Assembly: GCA_029931535.1 (NCBI GenBank)
Contig: JAQPZY010001664.1
Location: 1,234,501 to 1,298,500 of the forward strand
Length of the DNA stretch: 64,000 nucleotides
DNA from: Margaritifera margaritifera
Lineage: Eukaryota; Mollusca; Bivalvia; Unionida; Margaritiferidae
Reading direction: 5' to 3'
Made by a program: the position numbers and the translations under genes. The notes beneath the pieces were generated by a model. It was given only the letters and a program-made list of their open reading frames with translations. It was not told the DNA's origin and made no database searches. Shown piece by piece: positions 14,155 to 26,479 of this stretch (the first letter of the stretch is position 1; the number at the start of each line of letters is the position of its first letter).

Positions 14155-17100
14155 ATAGCTTTGATGTTGCTTACAGTTCGTTGCTTGTTCTAAATCGTTT
14201 TCACTCGCATTCAATAACCTGCGGATGTCACAGTTTTCATATCCTTACATTATTCTGAATTGAACTTAAAGTAATTAAGTTTAGTTTTGTTTCATTTCAT
14301 TTTTCCAATTAAACGATTCAGATAAAATGTATACTCGAACATTAAAATAACACTGTCTTAAGACATCGATGTAATATTTCGAGAACTGCCTACGTTTGGA
14401 TAAAGAACAGTAAATAGAATATGCAAACATGTTAGTTTGTTAGAAATTTAGCATGTGTAAAAAGACAGCTCTTGCCACTGAAAACAAAATCATTTATATA
14501 TGTCTGGTCAGTAAAGCAGTTTCATGTACGACAGGGCGACGGTGGAGAACAATTATGCAACACGTGGAAGCCAGATTGCAGATCTTGGTCCAGGGTGGTA
14601 TATATTATTTTGTGCGACTGAGTCCTTATGCTTGATCTGATTCTACTAGTTTTTGACAAAAAGTGGTTCGTCCATAGCTGTACCTGCCGTACCGTCACCG
14701 ACAGCTTAAAGACATGCATGCATGTATGTATACATTATAAACTATCACCATGTATGTATACATTATAAACTATCACGTTCATCTTGGGTCTATTTTTATT
14801 TTTTTATTTTTTATTTTTTACAAAGCTTGATAAAAAGAATTCAGCTTCAGTTGAAGTCTTCAGATATGAGATATGTCGCCCCATGGTTTCAAGATATCTG
14901 ACTTAGATAATACTGACATTTGCAAAACTTTGTCATAAAGTGTCAATATATCTGACTCCGATAATATTGACATTTGCAAAACTTTGTCCTAAAGTGTCAA
15001 GATATCTGACTCCGATAATATTGACATTTGCAAAACTTTGTCATAAAGTGTGACAAGATATTTATCTCATTTTCACAGTGGCAGGAAGAACTTTGATTTT
15101 TATCAGTCACTGTTACAGAATAATATCGTTTTCTTAGATTATTATCAGTTAATTTTATGCTAAAGATTTGTGGGTCTTTGATTTTTTTATTCTGGGGCTT
15201 TTATTTTTTATGCGTGATATCATCTACAATTTATGTGTGGTTATCTTTTACAGACCAAAAGTTACTTTGTGTATCCAGTAATAAAAAAAACCACAAAAAC
15301 CCCATGCAAATAAAGGCATATATTTATATAGAAAAGTGGTCCACGTTACCAGCGTTCAAAGTCCAACATCGAAGTGGAAAACGTATTTCATTAGTTCTCC
15401 ATAAATAACATTAATACTCCTGTAATATGATATAGACATCTTTCTCTATTCGTATAAAGAGTTCAGACTCATTGCAAGTATTAAAGCCTTGGGTTGCGTT
15501 ATATCTGTTCAAATCGTTTGATACTGACTATGAAGTAAATATTAAAGCGTGCATATTCTACAAGTAACGAAATTACCTGATATAATACTGTACTATCCAA
15601 TGTATATGCTAATACATTACTTATAGAGTTCGGTGAAAACGAATAGTCCAACTTTATAACCTTAGCTGTTGGTCAAAGACAGCTTGCAACGACGACTACA
15701 TCTTTCAGTGTCAATCAATCCCCTTCCGAGAAAGGAGAATTTTCATTCGAGTTCTTTTTGTCTAATGAAACGGACTTCTTTAAGACACAAATAAAGCATA
15801 TTCCATTTAAACCTAGGGAATGTTAATGGAAAGCACAAGACCTTTCCCACCCCGATCTTTAGTAGGATGTTCGCACATCCACCTATTTGTCCGCTGTTGT
15901 TTAATAGTATTTATTAGAGACAGGATATACAGTGACCATGGTGACAGGTACGGTCTCAATGAACGTGGTTAAAAGTGTACAAATGTACATGCTTTGGATT
16001 CATTAAAAATGTGTACAAGTTTTGTAAGTTATATCTTCGTTTGGAACTTTATTGCTACAGAAACATAAATTGATTGGCCCGATACACAGGTTCATAATGG
16101 TGAAACGGACAGCGAGATAATACATTTGACGCGATCCAGATGATTGAACAGAAAAGAGAAAGTTATAAAAGAGAGTTGAAAAAAATGTACGGGAAAGGGG
16201 GGAGGGATTTAAAATGGTTCATGGCTGTAGGGGACACTGTGGGAAGCTGAAACATTTGTACTTGTAAAGTAGACGGATGTCGGTTTTTATGCATCTGTCT
16301 CATTTGCTATTTGTGACAAGTATATCTCATTTATTGTTATATCGGTTTTAAATATCTTGCCCTGCAGTTCAGATCCTAACGCAGTCCTGAGAATTTAAAA
16401 TACATTTCAGTTATTCCACTTAATTTCTTTTGGAACAAAATATATCGATGAATTATTACATCGTTGGCAAACAACATATGACAGAAAGTGTTATAAATAT
16501 TGCAACAAATATTGCACTGCCAAACGAAATGTAAAATACGCAACATGTCACCTGCTCTATCCTTTAGTACAACTCTGCTCGCCCACAGATAAACATTTAT
16601 AGCTGAGATGACTATTTAATGAGGCAGAAAATAAAGATGTGTTTTAGTATCCGCCTACAGTCACTGAGGCGAGAGCTTTCTCTTGTCAGTTACATTAACA
16701 GTTCTTTCATTTTCTGTACATCAAGGACAGGTTGATAACTTTACACATACTAATTTACTGAGCTACTGTTAAAGCCTAAATAAACCGGAAATAAAGGAAA
16801 AGGACATAATTCTTGTGAATCAAGTTACTTAGAGCTAGACCGATCTTGCAAAGTGCAGATAGGTGTACATGCCAATGTAAACAGGCATCCGTAACCAAAT
16901 TATAGTGGTCTTCGTGGTAAGTATTTTTGTCAGTTTTATTCAAAGGAACATAACGGAGAATTAAATGTAACATTTTAAGAAATGTACCTGCTGGAAAGAC
17001 AAATGATCAAAAGAAATCTGCCGCTAACCATTTTTTCATTCAATAGAACATCTAAGAGGAATGCATTATTGAAAAAAAAAACAAATAAAGAAATAATTAA

Positions 17101-17167
17101 GCGTAAAGCGCGAAATGCTAAGTCTAAGACATGTATTGTGATCAAAGATGGTATAGACTGAACTGTC
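14155..17167. other. non-coding stretch with two small tandem duplications
   Basis: No gene recognised. It holds a 28-bp unit present twice (14721-14776, beginning CATGTATGTATACATTATAA) and the 54-bp repeat listed separately. Confidence 0.45.
14891..15052. repeat. 54-bp tandem repeat, 3 copies
   Basis: Three consecutive copies start at 14891, 14945 and 14999. Each contains TTTGCAAAACTTTGTC and an ATATCTGACT motif, and they differ by a few substitutions. Confidence 0.93.
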
Positions 17168-17645
17168 ACTATTTCCCTTCAATATTATTACAAATCGGTC
17201 CAGTATTTCCCTTCAGTATTATTACAAATCGGTCCAGTATTTCCCTTCAATATTATTAAAATCGGTCCAGTATTTCCCTTCAATTTTATTACAAATCTTT
17301 CCAGTATTTCCTTTCAATATTATTACAAATCGGTCCAGTATTTCCGTTTAATATTATTACAAATCGGTCCAGTATTTCCCTTCAATATTATTACAAATCT
17401 GTCCAGTATTTCCTTTCAATATTATTACAAATCTGTCCAGTATTTCCGTTTAATATTATTACAAATCGGTCCAGTATTTCCCTTCAATATTATTACAAAT
17501 CGGTCCAGTATTTCCCTTCAATATTATTACAAATCGGTCCAGTATTTCCGTTTAATATTATTACAAATCGGTCCAGTATTTCCCTTCAATATTATTACAA
17601 ATCGGTCCAGCATTTCCCTTCAATATTATTACAAATCGGTCCATC
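17168..17645. repeat. 34-bp minisatellite, 14 copies
   Basis: The unit is TCCAGTATTTCCCTTCAATA followed by TTATTACAAATCGG. Variant positions (CCCTTCAAT versus CCGTTTAAT; ATCGG versus ATCTG) are shared among non-adjacent copies, which indicates block-wise amplification rather than only single-unit growth. Confidence 0.96.
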
Positions 17646-18097
17646 GTTTTTTTTTTAAAAACGATGAATCTGAGTATTCTTGTAGACATGGAGGAGACAT
17701 TTCACGACAGCGCTGTCAATATTTCCCTAAAAAGAACGTTTCGATTCCATTCTGTGGTTGTATATAACTCTTTGCATGCAAAATATATACTCGTGGGAGT
17801 GAAAATTACAATCACCGTGGCCTGCAAATACAATTCAAAACCGACGTACCGTTCATAAACCGCGGGTTCCATCTAAGTGACAAATATATATTGTTTCCGG
17901 TCTTTTCCGGTCTTTTCATCAAATCCTTTATTTACACTACCAATCAAATGTCACATAAACTAGCCGGTATAGTGTTTATATTCAATGTCTCATTTGGCCT
18001 CTTGTCTGCGAATGAAAGGTTGTTGCCAACCAACATGAGGTGCAAGCCTCTCAATAGATTCCAGGTTATGTGGTCTGAATGTCGTCAGTACATGGTC
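17646..18097. other. no recognised feature
   Basis: Short stretch between the 34-bp array and the hAT-like element. Two small open frames cross it, but neither has a recognisable domain or repeat-free length that would support coding. Confidence 0.35.
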
Positions 18098-18818
18098 CAG
18101 GGCCGAATTAAGGGGGGAGGGGGGTACAGGGAAGCACGTGCACCGCCCCCCCCCCCCCCAGTCATTGGGGCCCTCCTTGTTGCCGTGGATAAAATTACAT
18201 GTGTTTTAATAAACCATATATAGATCTAAAAACCGTCAAATACTTAGCTTAATATAGATATAATAAGTATACACATATAAAGGACAGTCTAATATAGATA
18301 TAATAAGTATACACATATAAAGGACAGTCTAATATAGCTATAATAAGTATACACATATAAAGGACAGTCTAATATAGCTATAATAAGTATACACATATAA
18401 AGGACAGTCTAATATAGCTATAATAAGTATACACATATAAAGGACAGTCTAATATAGATATAATAAGTATACACATATAAAGGACAGTCTAATATAGATA
18501 TAATAAGTATACACATATAAAGGACAGTCTAATATAGATATAATAAGTATACACATATAAAGGACAGTCTAATATAGATATAATAAGTATACACATATAA
18601 AGGACAGTCTAATATAGATATAATAAGTATACACATATAAAGGACAGTCTAATATAGATATAATAAGTATACACATATAAAGGACAGTCTAATATAGATA
18701 TAATAAGTATACACATATAAAGGACAGTTTAAGGACTGCTTTCAGGGTGTATTTGTAGATCCACAAAGGTCCCTCTATCTTAAGTACCCCGGGCCCCCAA
18801 AGCCTTAAGCCGGCCCTG
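18098..18818. mobile_element. non-autonomous hAT-like element carrying a minisatellite
   Basis: The left end CAGGGCCGAATTAAGG is matched in inverted orientation by the right end CCTTAAGCCGGCCCTG. CAGGG-type ends are typical of hAT transposons. The flanking eight bases are ACATGGTC on the left and ACACGTTC on the right, matching at 6 of 8 positions, as expected for a decayed hAT 8-bp target duplication. The ends are followed inwards by G-rich and C-rich tracts. No transposase is present; most of the interior is the 40-bp array. Confidence 0.72.
18251..18730. repeat. 40-bp minisatellite, 12 near-identical copies
   Basis: The unit is AATATAGATATAATAAGTAT then ACACATATAAAGGACAGTCT. There are twelve copies with almost no divergence, except that copies 3-5 carry GCTA instead of GATA and the last copy ends in TTT. 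The homogeneity implies recent amplification inside the host element. Confidence 0.98.
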
Positions 18819-19070
18819 ACACGTTCCTACTTTTCAAATATATTTCATTTGGAATCGATAACAGTTAGGAGAGCTATTAATTTTTTTAAGCATTCGAGGT
18901 CCCAATATAAAAGGGAGTGTGTTTTCCTTTCCTTCAGTAAAACACATAGGGGAACTAAGCACATTTCGTGAGTTTCTTGAGGCAAAAAACAAAAACTTGG
19001 GGAGTACGTATAACAACATACTGTCATTTATAACTAAAATAGTGAAAGGACGAAAAATATAAATTACGCA

Positions 19071-19700
19071 AACCCGTGCGGGAGTTGGCTGGTAATACCA
19101 GTCCCGCCACGGTGGGAACTGGTCCTTAAGTAAAATACCCCCCCCACCCCCCAACTCCACCTAATGACCCTAAGGTTTCGCTTTGTCGAAGAGACAGACC
19201 AAACGTCAGCGAACGGGGGGGGGGGGGGGAATATAAAAGATAACCCAATAAAATTTACAAACTAACCATATAAGTTAGGAAAACCTGAGGGGGAGGGGGC
19301 TGGTAATACCAGTCCTGCCACGGTGGGACCTGGTCCTTAAATAAGATACCGGCACCACCCAAATCCCCACCAGGGGGCAGAATAAAATAGATAAGCCAAT
19401 AAAATAAACAAACTAAACATAATAATCTTGAATGTTCGCCTTGTCGAAGAGACAGACCGGGAACGTTAGCGATCAAGGGGACGGAAAAAACAAGAAAAAA
19501 CAAACAAAAAACAAAACAAAAGCAAAATTCCACTGGTATATACAGCAAAAAATATAAGCCGGAAAAACCCGAAGGAAAAGAAAAAGAAGAAAAAAAAACC
19601 CCAAGAGGCAAGTAAAAAAACAAAAAGAACCAGTAAAGACCTTAAATGTTCGCCATGTCGAAGAGACCGACCTAGCGTCAGTGAACGGGGGGGGGGGGGG
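19071..19700. repeat. three diverged copies of a roughly 210-260 bp tandem unit
   Basis: Two segments (about 19077-19145 and 19283-19352) share GGCTGGTAATACCAGTCC and CTGGTCCTTAA. Three segments (about 19172, 19434 and 19648) share TTCGCC-TGTCGAAGAGAC followed by an AGCGAACGGGGG-type G tract. The order and spacing fit a decayed long-unit tandem repeat with homopolymer G runs at unit ends. Confidence 0.7.
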
Positions 19701-20516
19701 CCATCAAAACAAGCAACCTTTTACACAAAGCTTGGGGGAAAAAATTTGTACAAATATAAAATTTGAAAATTTAAAAGGGGCAAAAGGAATTTTTTTGTTT
19801 TGATTTTTGTTTGTTTGGGGAATTTTTTTAACGTTGATTTAAAAAATTTAAACTTAACAAATTAAAAATAAAGCCGATGAGCAATCAGGCGAAGGTAACA
19901 GAAAACAGGGGACAACAGCGCAGGAAAAGGGATAGACACAGAGGGCGCAGCAGGATGCGAAGCAAACGCGGTAATAACGAAGATGAGTACAGAAGAAGCA
20001 GGAGAAAACGTGAAACCATCAGAGCAAAACATAAAGAAGATACTGGAAAGGAAAAAAAAAAAGATAAATATCAGGGAAAAAGCAGAGAAAAAGGCAGAAA
20101 ATTAAGAAGAAAGTAGAAGCAGCAGGAGAAATAACACCAAGAAAGAGGAAAACCCATAAGTCCTTCTTAGGACTAAAAGGAAAAAAAAATGTCACCCCTC
20201 TCCAATCCAAATAAAACAAACCCAAGGCCCAAACCCCAACATAGCTAGAAATATAACATACACCTTGCAAAAACACCAATAAAACAAAACCCAAGCTCAC
20301 CACCCAACCTAGCTAGAAGTATAAGTCACAACTAGCATAAAGGAAAATCCCCCCCCCCTCCAACAACAACAACCTGGCTAGAAGTATGACATACGAATAG
20401 CAAAAATAGCACCACATAACACCACATAACATGGTACTCATGAAAAACATATGCAACAAAAGCGTACACAGTGTTAAAAATACTGCATAGCACACACGTG
20501 AAAAACACAACAGTAT

Positions 20517-20520
<4 letters not shown>
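19701..20520. other. purine-rich low-complexity stretch with a diverged repeat
   Basis: The sequence is A/G rich on the plus strand, so a lysine/arginine-rich open frame crosses 19877-20116. I see no domain and do not call it a gene. Between about 20231 and 20390, three diverged copies of a TAGCTAGAAGTATAA-type motif recur at roughly 75-80 bp spacing. Confidence 0.45.

Positions 20521-20562
<42 letters not shown>
20521..20562. repeat. (CA)21 microsatellite
   Basis: Uninterrupted CA dinucleotides. The histidine/threonine and valine/cysteine frames crossing it are artefacts. Confidence 0.97.
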
Positions 20563-20565
<3 letters not shown>

Positions 20566-21316
20566 TATATGTATAGCACTCACAGCACAAACAGCATTAT
20601 TTCATAAGGATTTCTTTCTGACCCAAGAACGCCTTATTCAGGTGAAAACTGTATGGCCCTCAAAAAACAACCCCGATTGGTATACTGGTTGAAGTGAACT
20701 AACGGCGTCGCGAAAACCTATTAAAGATCACATAAATCATGCAGCTACCTCGAGCCAACCTCTTTGGTACCTTTTAGGAAAACAACAAGTACGTTCAGTA
20801 CACAAAAGGAAACGAACTGCCTCCTAGAAAAATTCACAATTCGGGATCATTCAATAGACAACTGAGCATTGATTTGACATAACACAACATAATAACAGCT
20901 GGAAGGCAGAAGGACCCGGGGAGCCGGGGATGTGGACTCTGTGGGGTTCTCTCTCGCCGCCTCCCCCCCCCCCCCATATGCGGCTGGCCGGGTGTCGGTC
21001 TTTTTGGCGTCCTTCTTCCTCCGGCTTGCTTGGGTGGCATTGGAAAAATATACAATAATAAAAATTAAATAATGCTCAAAAGCGCACATCCTAAAGGGTC
21101 GTACATGTCTCCGGACGATAAAGGACGTTAATCCAAAAAGCAGCAACAGCAGCTTTCCTTCAGTCTCAATTTGGCTGTTGTTGAGAAAAATTGCTCCGTA
21201 TCGTAGACTGATTGGCTGTTATTAGAAACGACCTGAAGCAGTGACTGACAGGTAAAGCTAATCACTCAACTGACCATCCGTCAATGGTAACTGGCAAAAG
21301 AAGGAGGTCAATTAAC
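20563..21316. other. no recognised gene; local GC-rich patch
   Basis: A GC-rich patch at about 20915-21030 includes a run of 13 C. Minus-strand frames through it are proline/arginine rich with no domain that I recognise. Confidence 0.4.
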
Positions 21317-21648
21317 TTAGAATTGAGTATACCACGAGACAGACCAATATAATTATGATAGAATTCAGTATACCACGAGATAGACCAATATAATTAGAAT
21401 TCAGTATACCACGAGATAGACCAATATAATTAGAACTGAGTATACCACGAGATAGACCAATATAATTAGAATTCAGTATACCACGAGATAGACCAATATA
21501 ATTAGAATTCAGTATACCACGAGATAGACCAATATAATTAGAATTCAGTATACCACGAGATAGACCAATATAATTAGAATTGAGTATACCACGAGATAGA
21601 CCACTATAATTAGAATTGAGTATACCACGAGACAGACCAATATAATTA
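21317..21648. repeat. 36-bp minisatellite, 9 copies
   Basis: The unit is AATTAGAATTCAGTATACCA then CGAGATAGACCAATAT. Being a multiple of three, it leaves a minus-strand frame open with a 12-residue period, which is a repeat artefact. Confidence 0.96.
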
Positions 21649-21824
21649 TAAAGTTGAACTTTATTGTCGTCAGTTTTACAACTGATTGACAAATATACAA
21701 AAAAGCAAAATAATTAAAGCACATGAAAGAAACAGCAAGGAAATGTATACATTAGGGGATAAATATTTAGATATATGTTGTTGTATACGTAAATATATGT
21801 TTATCAATTAATAGTGATAAATAG

Positions 21825-21924
<100 letters not shown>

Positions 21925-22061
21925 TTGGGATGGGTAAACTTCATTCATATTCTTATTTGAAAGCATAATACAGATACTTTCTTAAATTGGCCAACTGCTG
22001 AATATTTTATATATTCAACAATTTCAAATGGGTAAAATCACATGGCTTTATTTGAATAGTA

Positions 22062-23390
22062 AGTCATGATGTATTGTTCTATCAATTACATATTTACAAG
22101 GCATTATGTATTGTTCTGTCAATTACATATTTACAAGGCAGTATGTATTGTTCTATCAATTACATATTTACAAGGCATTATGTATTGTTCTATCAATTAC
22201 ATATTTACAAGGCATTATGTATTGTTCTATCAATTACATATTTACAAGGCAGTATGTATTGTTCTATCAATTACATATTTACAAGGCAGTATGTATTGTT
22301 CTATCAATTACATATTTACAAGGCAGTATGTATTGTTCTATCAATTACATATTTACAAGGCATTATGTATTGTTCTATCAATTACATATTTACAAGGCAG
22401 TATATATTGTTCTATCAATTACATATTTACAAGGCATTATGTATTGTTCTATCAATTACATATTTACAAGGCAGTATGTATTGTTCTATCAATTACATAT
22501 TTACAAGGCATTATGTATTGTTCTATCAATTACATATTTACAAGGCAGTATGTATTGTTCTATCAATTACATATTTACAAGGCAGTATGTATTGTTCTAT
22601 CAATTACATATTTACAAGGCATTATGTATTGTTCTATCAATTACATATTTACAAGGCATTATGTATTGTTCTATCAATTACATATTTACAAGGCAGTATG
22701 TATTGTTCTATCAATTACATATTTACAAGGCAGTATGTATTGTTCTATCAATTATATATTTACAAGGCAGTATGTATTGTTCTATCAATTACATATTTAC
22801 AAGGCAGTATGTATTGTTCTATCAATTACATATTTACAAGGCATTATGTATTGTTCTATCAATTACATATTTACAAGGCATTATGTATTGTTCTATCAAT
22901 TACATATTTACAAGGCAGTATGTATTGTTCTATCAATTACATATTTACAAGGCAGTATGTATTGTTCTATCAATTACATATTTACAAGGCATTATGTATT
23001 GTTCTATCAATTACATATTTACAAGGCAGTATGTATTGTTTTATCAATTACATATTTACAAGGCATTATGTATTGTTCTATCAATTACATATTTACAAGG
23101 CAGTATGTATTGTTCTATCAATTACATATTTACAAGGCAGTATGTATTGTTCTATCAATTACATATTTACAAGGCATTATGTATTGTTCTATCAATTACA
23201 TATTTACAAGGCAGTATGTATTGTTCTATCAATTACATATTTACAAGGCAGTATGTATTGTTCTATCAATTACATATTTACAAGGCATTATGTATTGTTC
23301 TATCAATTACATATTTACAAGGCATTATGTATTGTTTTATCAATTACATATTTACAAGGCATTATGTATTGTTCTATCAATTACATATTC
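22062..23390. repeat. 37-bp minisatellite, 36 copies
   Basis: The unit is GCATTATGTATTGTTCTATC then AATTACATATTTACAAG. The copies are nearly identical; almost all variation is one T/G choice in GCA[T/G]TATG. Because 37 is not a multiple of three and the unit has no plus-strand stop in any phase, all three plus frames stay open for 430-480 codons. These identical phase-shifted frames show that the open frames are structural artefacts, not genes. Confidence 0.98.
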
Positions 23391-24043
23391 ACTTCGCATT
23401 CTAACATATAATGATAGTCTTCTCGATTACATTAGAATAAAAGTTTCCATAAATCCGATTTTCTCTTGCAATATTTTGATAACGACAATATTCAATCAGT
23501 TGGCAATGGGCTGAAATACGAATTTTACATATAAATCTATTTAACTTAAATTGAATGGGTTTTGTGAAATAATATTTAGTACTAAACACAGCAATGAGAT
23601 ATCAATAGCAAAAGTATTTTGATTAATTGTAAATATCCGGCAAAAGTATATGGATCAATTTTTGCCTATGTTAGTACGAAAGGTAATTTTCATTATCAAA
23701 ATATTAGTTTAGGAAAGCATAATTGTTACCGTGTATATAACTCTTTTTCAACTAGAGTATGCCAATTAATTTTAACATATTTGATACAAATATTAGTAAC
23801 ATTCCTCCAAAACAGAAGGAATAGTATTAATTAGTTTTGATCAATACTGAAATATTCTCAGTGTTCTGTTTAATAACAATGGAAACCTTCCAAGTTCTGA
23901 ATAGACCATATAATGTGTAGAATGTTTATGTACACAAAGAACTTCTTTACAAAAGTTTATGTACATTTTCTGAATGTACGGAGCTGTATTAAAACCCTAC
24001 ACATCACAAGCATAATTCAGAACACTCTTAACGTAACTATAAT
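23391..24043. other. no recognised feature
   Basis: AT-rich spacer between two tandem arrays. Short open frames only. Confidence 0.4.
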
Positions 24044-24162
24044 AATATGACATTTGGTTTAATATGACATTTGGTTTAATATGACATTTGGTTTAATATG
24101 ACATTGGGTTTAATATGACATTGGGTTTAATATAACATTGGGTTTATTATGACATTTGGTTT
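24044..24162. repeat. 17-bp tandem repeat, 7 copies
   Basis: AATATGACATTTGGTTT repeats seven times. Copies 4-6 carry TTGGG in place of TTTGG. Confidence 0.95.
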
Positions 24163-24302
24163 CAATGTTGAAATTATAATCGTTACAAGTTTTACGAATA
24201 TTAAACAATGACATAGTTCAATGTAAGGTGCTTTTGTGCATTCTCATACTTAAATTAAAACTCAAGTAGGAATAATTATCGAAACTATCTTTTACTCATA
24301 TT

Positions 24303-24730
24303 TGTAATACCATTTTGCATTGGACTTTATTTTACAACCATTTTTCATTGGACTTTATTTTACAACCATTTTTCATTGGACTTTATTTTACGACCATTTG
24401 TAATACCATTTTTCATTAAACTTTATTTTACAACCATTTTTCATTGGACTTTATTTTACAACCATTTTTCATTGGACTTTATTTTACAACCATTTGTCAT
24501 TGGACTTTATTTTACAACCATTTGTAATACCATTTTTCATTTGACTTTATTTTACAACCATTTTTAATACCATTTTTAATTGGACTTTATTTTACAACCA
24601 TTTTTAATACCATTTTTCATTGGACTTTATTTTGAACAATTTATAATGCAGTTTCCATTAGACTTTATTTTACCACCATTTGTAAATACCATTTTTCATT
24701 GCACTTTATTTTACCACCATTTGTAATTAC
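24303..24730. repeat. 28/40-bp minisatellite derived from LINE coding sequence
   Basis: Read on the minus strand, the short unit is AAAAATGGTTGTAAAATAAA then GTCCAATG (28 bp). The long form (40 bp) adds an ATTACAAATGG segment. About 12-13 diverged copies are present. The array abuts the minus-strand LINE RT fragment, and its first unit reads in frame as NGGKIKCNEKW, the residues expected just after the RT catalytic region in this kind of LINE. The array therefore appears to be an expansion of that coding segment. Confidence 0.85.
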
Positions 24731-25500
24731 TACAATATTTGTTTTCTCAGTATTAACTTTTTAACTCCGTTTATCATAATATATTGATAAGGCATTCAAC
24801 ATTTCTTGCAAATTATCGACACTATCCGAAAAGAATCCGTGTCATCAGCATACATTATTAAAAAATACACAAAATTAGTCTATATAAATAGTATTGAAGA
24901 CTAGCACTGATAATAAATTCATCTTCAAAATTATTCGCAAAGTAAATATCAGTGATACACACCACCGTTATTTTTAAAAATAATTTGATAGTTTATAATA
25001 ATACCTGTCGCATAATTTCATGTTTGTATACAAATTTAGAATAACACATAACATTTTACCTCGTACCTGTCGTACTAGCTTCATTCATACTTTTGACATG
25101 TTCATCATAACAAAGGCATCCTTATAATCACCAAAACAGCAATACAGTCTTTTCCTTTCGTTCATTACCTTTTCAATAAGCGTGTGTAAAATTAAGAAAG
25201 CATCAACAGTTACCCTTCCTTCGCGGAATCCAAATTGTACATCAGTTAAAATACTATGTTCTGTTTCCCATTTCATGAGATGGCAATTCCAAATTGAGGT
25301 TAACAGTTTAGCGACATTATTAAATATGAAAATTCCTCTGCAACTATTAAACGTGCCTAGACTATCCTTTTTAAGTACATGTATAAATTATACCTTTTCA
25401 CCAAACTTCAGGAAATTCAGCAGCAATTTATCTAACGGGTCGGTACTTTCAAAAACGCATTTAAGCTTGGGCTTGATCAGAAAATGTATTTAAGTGATCT
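24720..25500 (-). pseudogene. LINE reverse transcriptase fragment, frameshifted
   Basis: Minus-strand segments in several frames match non-LTR reverse transcriptase order. First comes CRGIFIFNNVAKLLTSIW, then LTDVQFGFREGRVTVDAF, then a motif-A-like CCFGDYKDAF. Next is VRGKMLCVILNLYTNMKL, then the YADDT catalytic box near 24850-24835, followed after a frameshift by SVDNLQEMLNALSIYYDK and TEKTNIVVITNGGKIK. Stops and frame changes make it non-functional. The clade is uncertain. I infer one decayed LINE copy truncated at the tandem array. Confidence 0.82.
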
Positions 25501-26479
25501 ACTTCAAAATTTTCACTCATTCGAAAACATAATTATCTATACTGATTGTCCAGCTCGTGTAACATGTAAAGCGTTCCTCTTCATCACATCTTACTCGTTC
25601 ATTGACAATGTTGAGGTCAGACAACCTTAACAGTTGCAGTAATTTATTACCAAACGTGTTGCACGTGTGGCCACGGAAGTATAGTCAGTATCAGATTTGT
25701 ACGTAAACAAAGTCGAAAGTGCATGAACAAGCTCAGCTGGTATCACATTGCTGATTAAGAAAATCATCATTATTACTTGTACCGCAGTAAAGACCACCCA
25801 AATCATCATAATCTTTCCCTTTGAATGAAAATATGTAACATCTTGCAATGATTCAGACAATAAATCAACACCGTTAGTATCATATAATGAACTAGTGCTA
25901 GTAAGAATATATGCTTAACAAATCTAAATATTGCCACAAAAAGATAACAAACAGGAATATATTCTTACCCAAGCTAAACTTTCATTAGTTGCAAGTTTAA
26001 CTCAATGTACGCACATAAGAATGATTTGAAAAATATCAGTAAACCACCACTATCATCTGTTGCTCTCATATTTGTTTTTATTCTTGGTATTGGGAAACAC
26101 GCATGTTCATCTAAATGATAATAAGTACATTCTTTATTTTAGCATTCGGGGAAAAAAATTGACATCACTTTCTACAAGAAGAGAACGAAACTCAAGAGTC
26201 CAGTACTTTATTCTCGTAAGAGCCATTAACGTTCCAGGTCGAAAATCAGATAGTTCATTCCCAAACCAGTCCTATCTTTGTTATAGAACACTATTTATGT
26301 ACAGCCTCTTGTACACTAAAATGATTTTTCATAAACTTCGTGTTGTTTCTTCTTCGCCATTTTCTTTAACTCTTTCATCTGATCCATAATATCTTGGAGG
26401 AACTGGGCACCACAATAAAGTTAGAGCCTTTAAAATATGTTGCATCAACTGTGCTGGTATCCATTTTAATTTTTCATTT
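25501..26479. other. gap between two LINE fragments
   Basis: No clear motif. It may contain decayed LINE sequence, since RT lies to its left and an ORF1-like frame to its right in the same orientation. It is shorter than the endonuclease region of a complete element, so a deletion or two separate insertions is likely. Confidence 0.35.

Noticed and set aside
19877..20116. Basic lysine/arginine-rich protein
   Set aside because: The region is simply purine-rich. The reverse strand is equally open and gives a phenylalanine-rich frame; no motif seen.
20834..21146. Proline/arginine/glycine-rich minus-strand frames
   Set aside because: Driven by a GC-rich patch with a poly-C run; no similarity recognised.
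22062..23390. CRISPR array
   Set aside because: The units are contiguous with no unique spacers, and the genome is eukaryotic.
22066..23514. Three long plus-strand open frames of 430-480 codons
   Set aside because: All are phase-shifted translations of the same 37-bp unit. A tandem repeat with no stop in any phase explains them fully.
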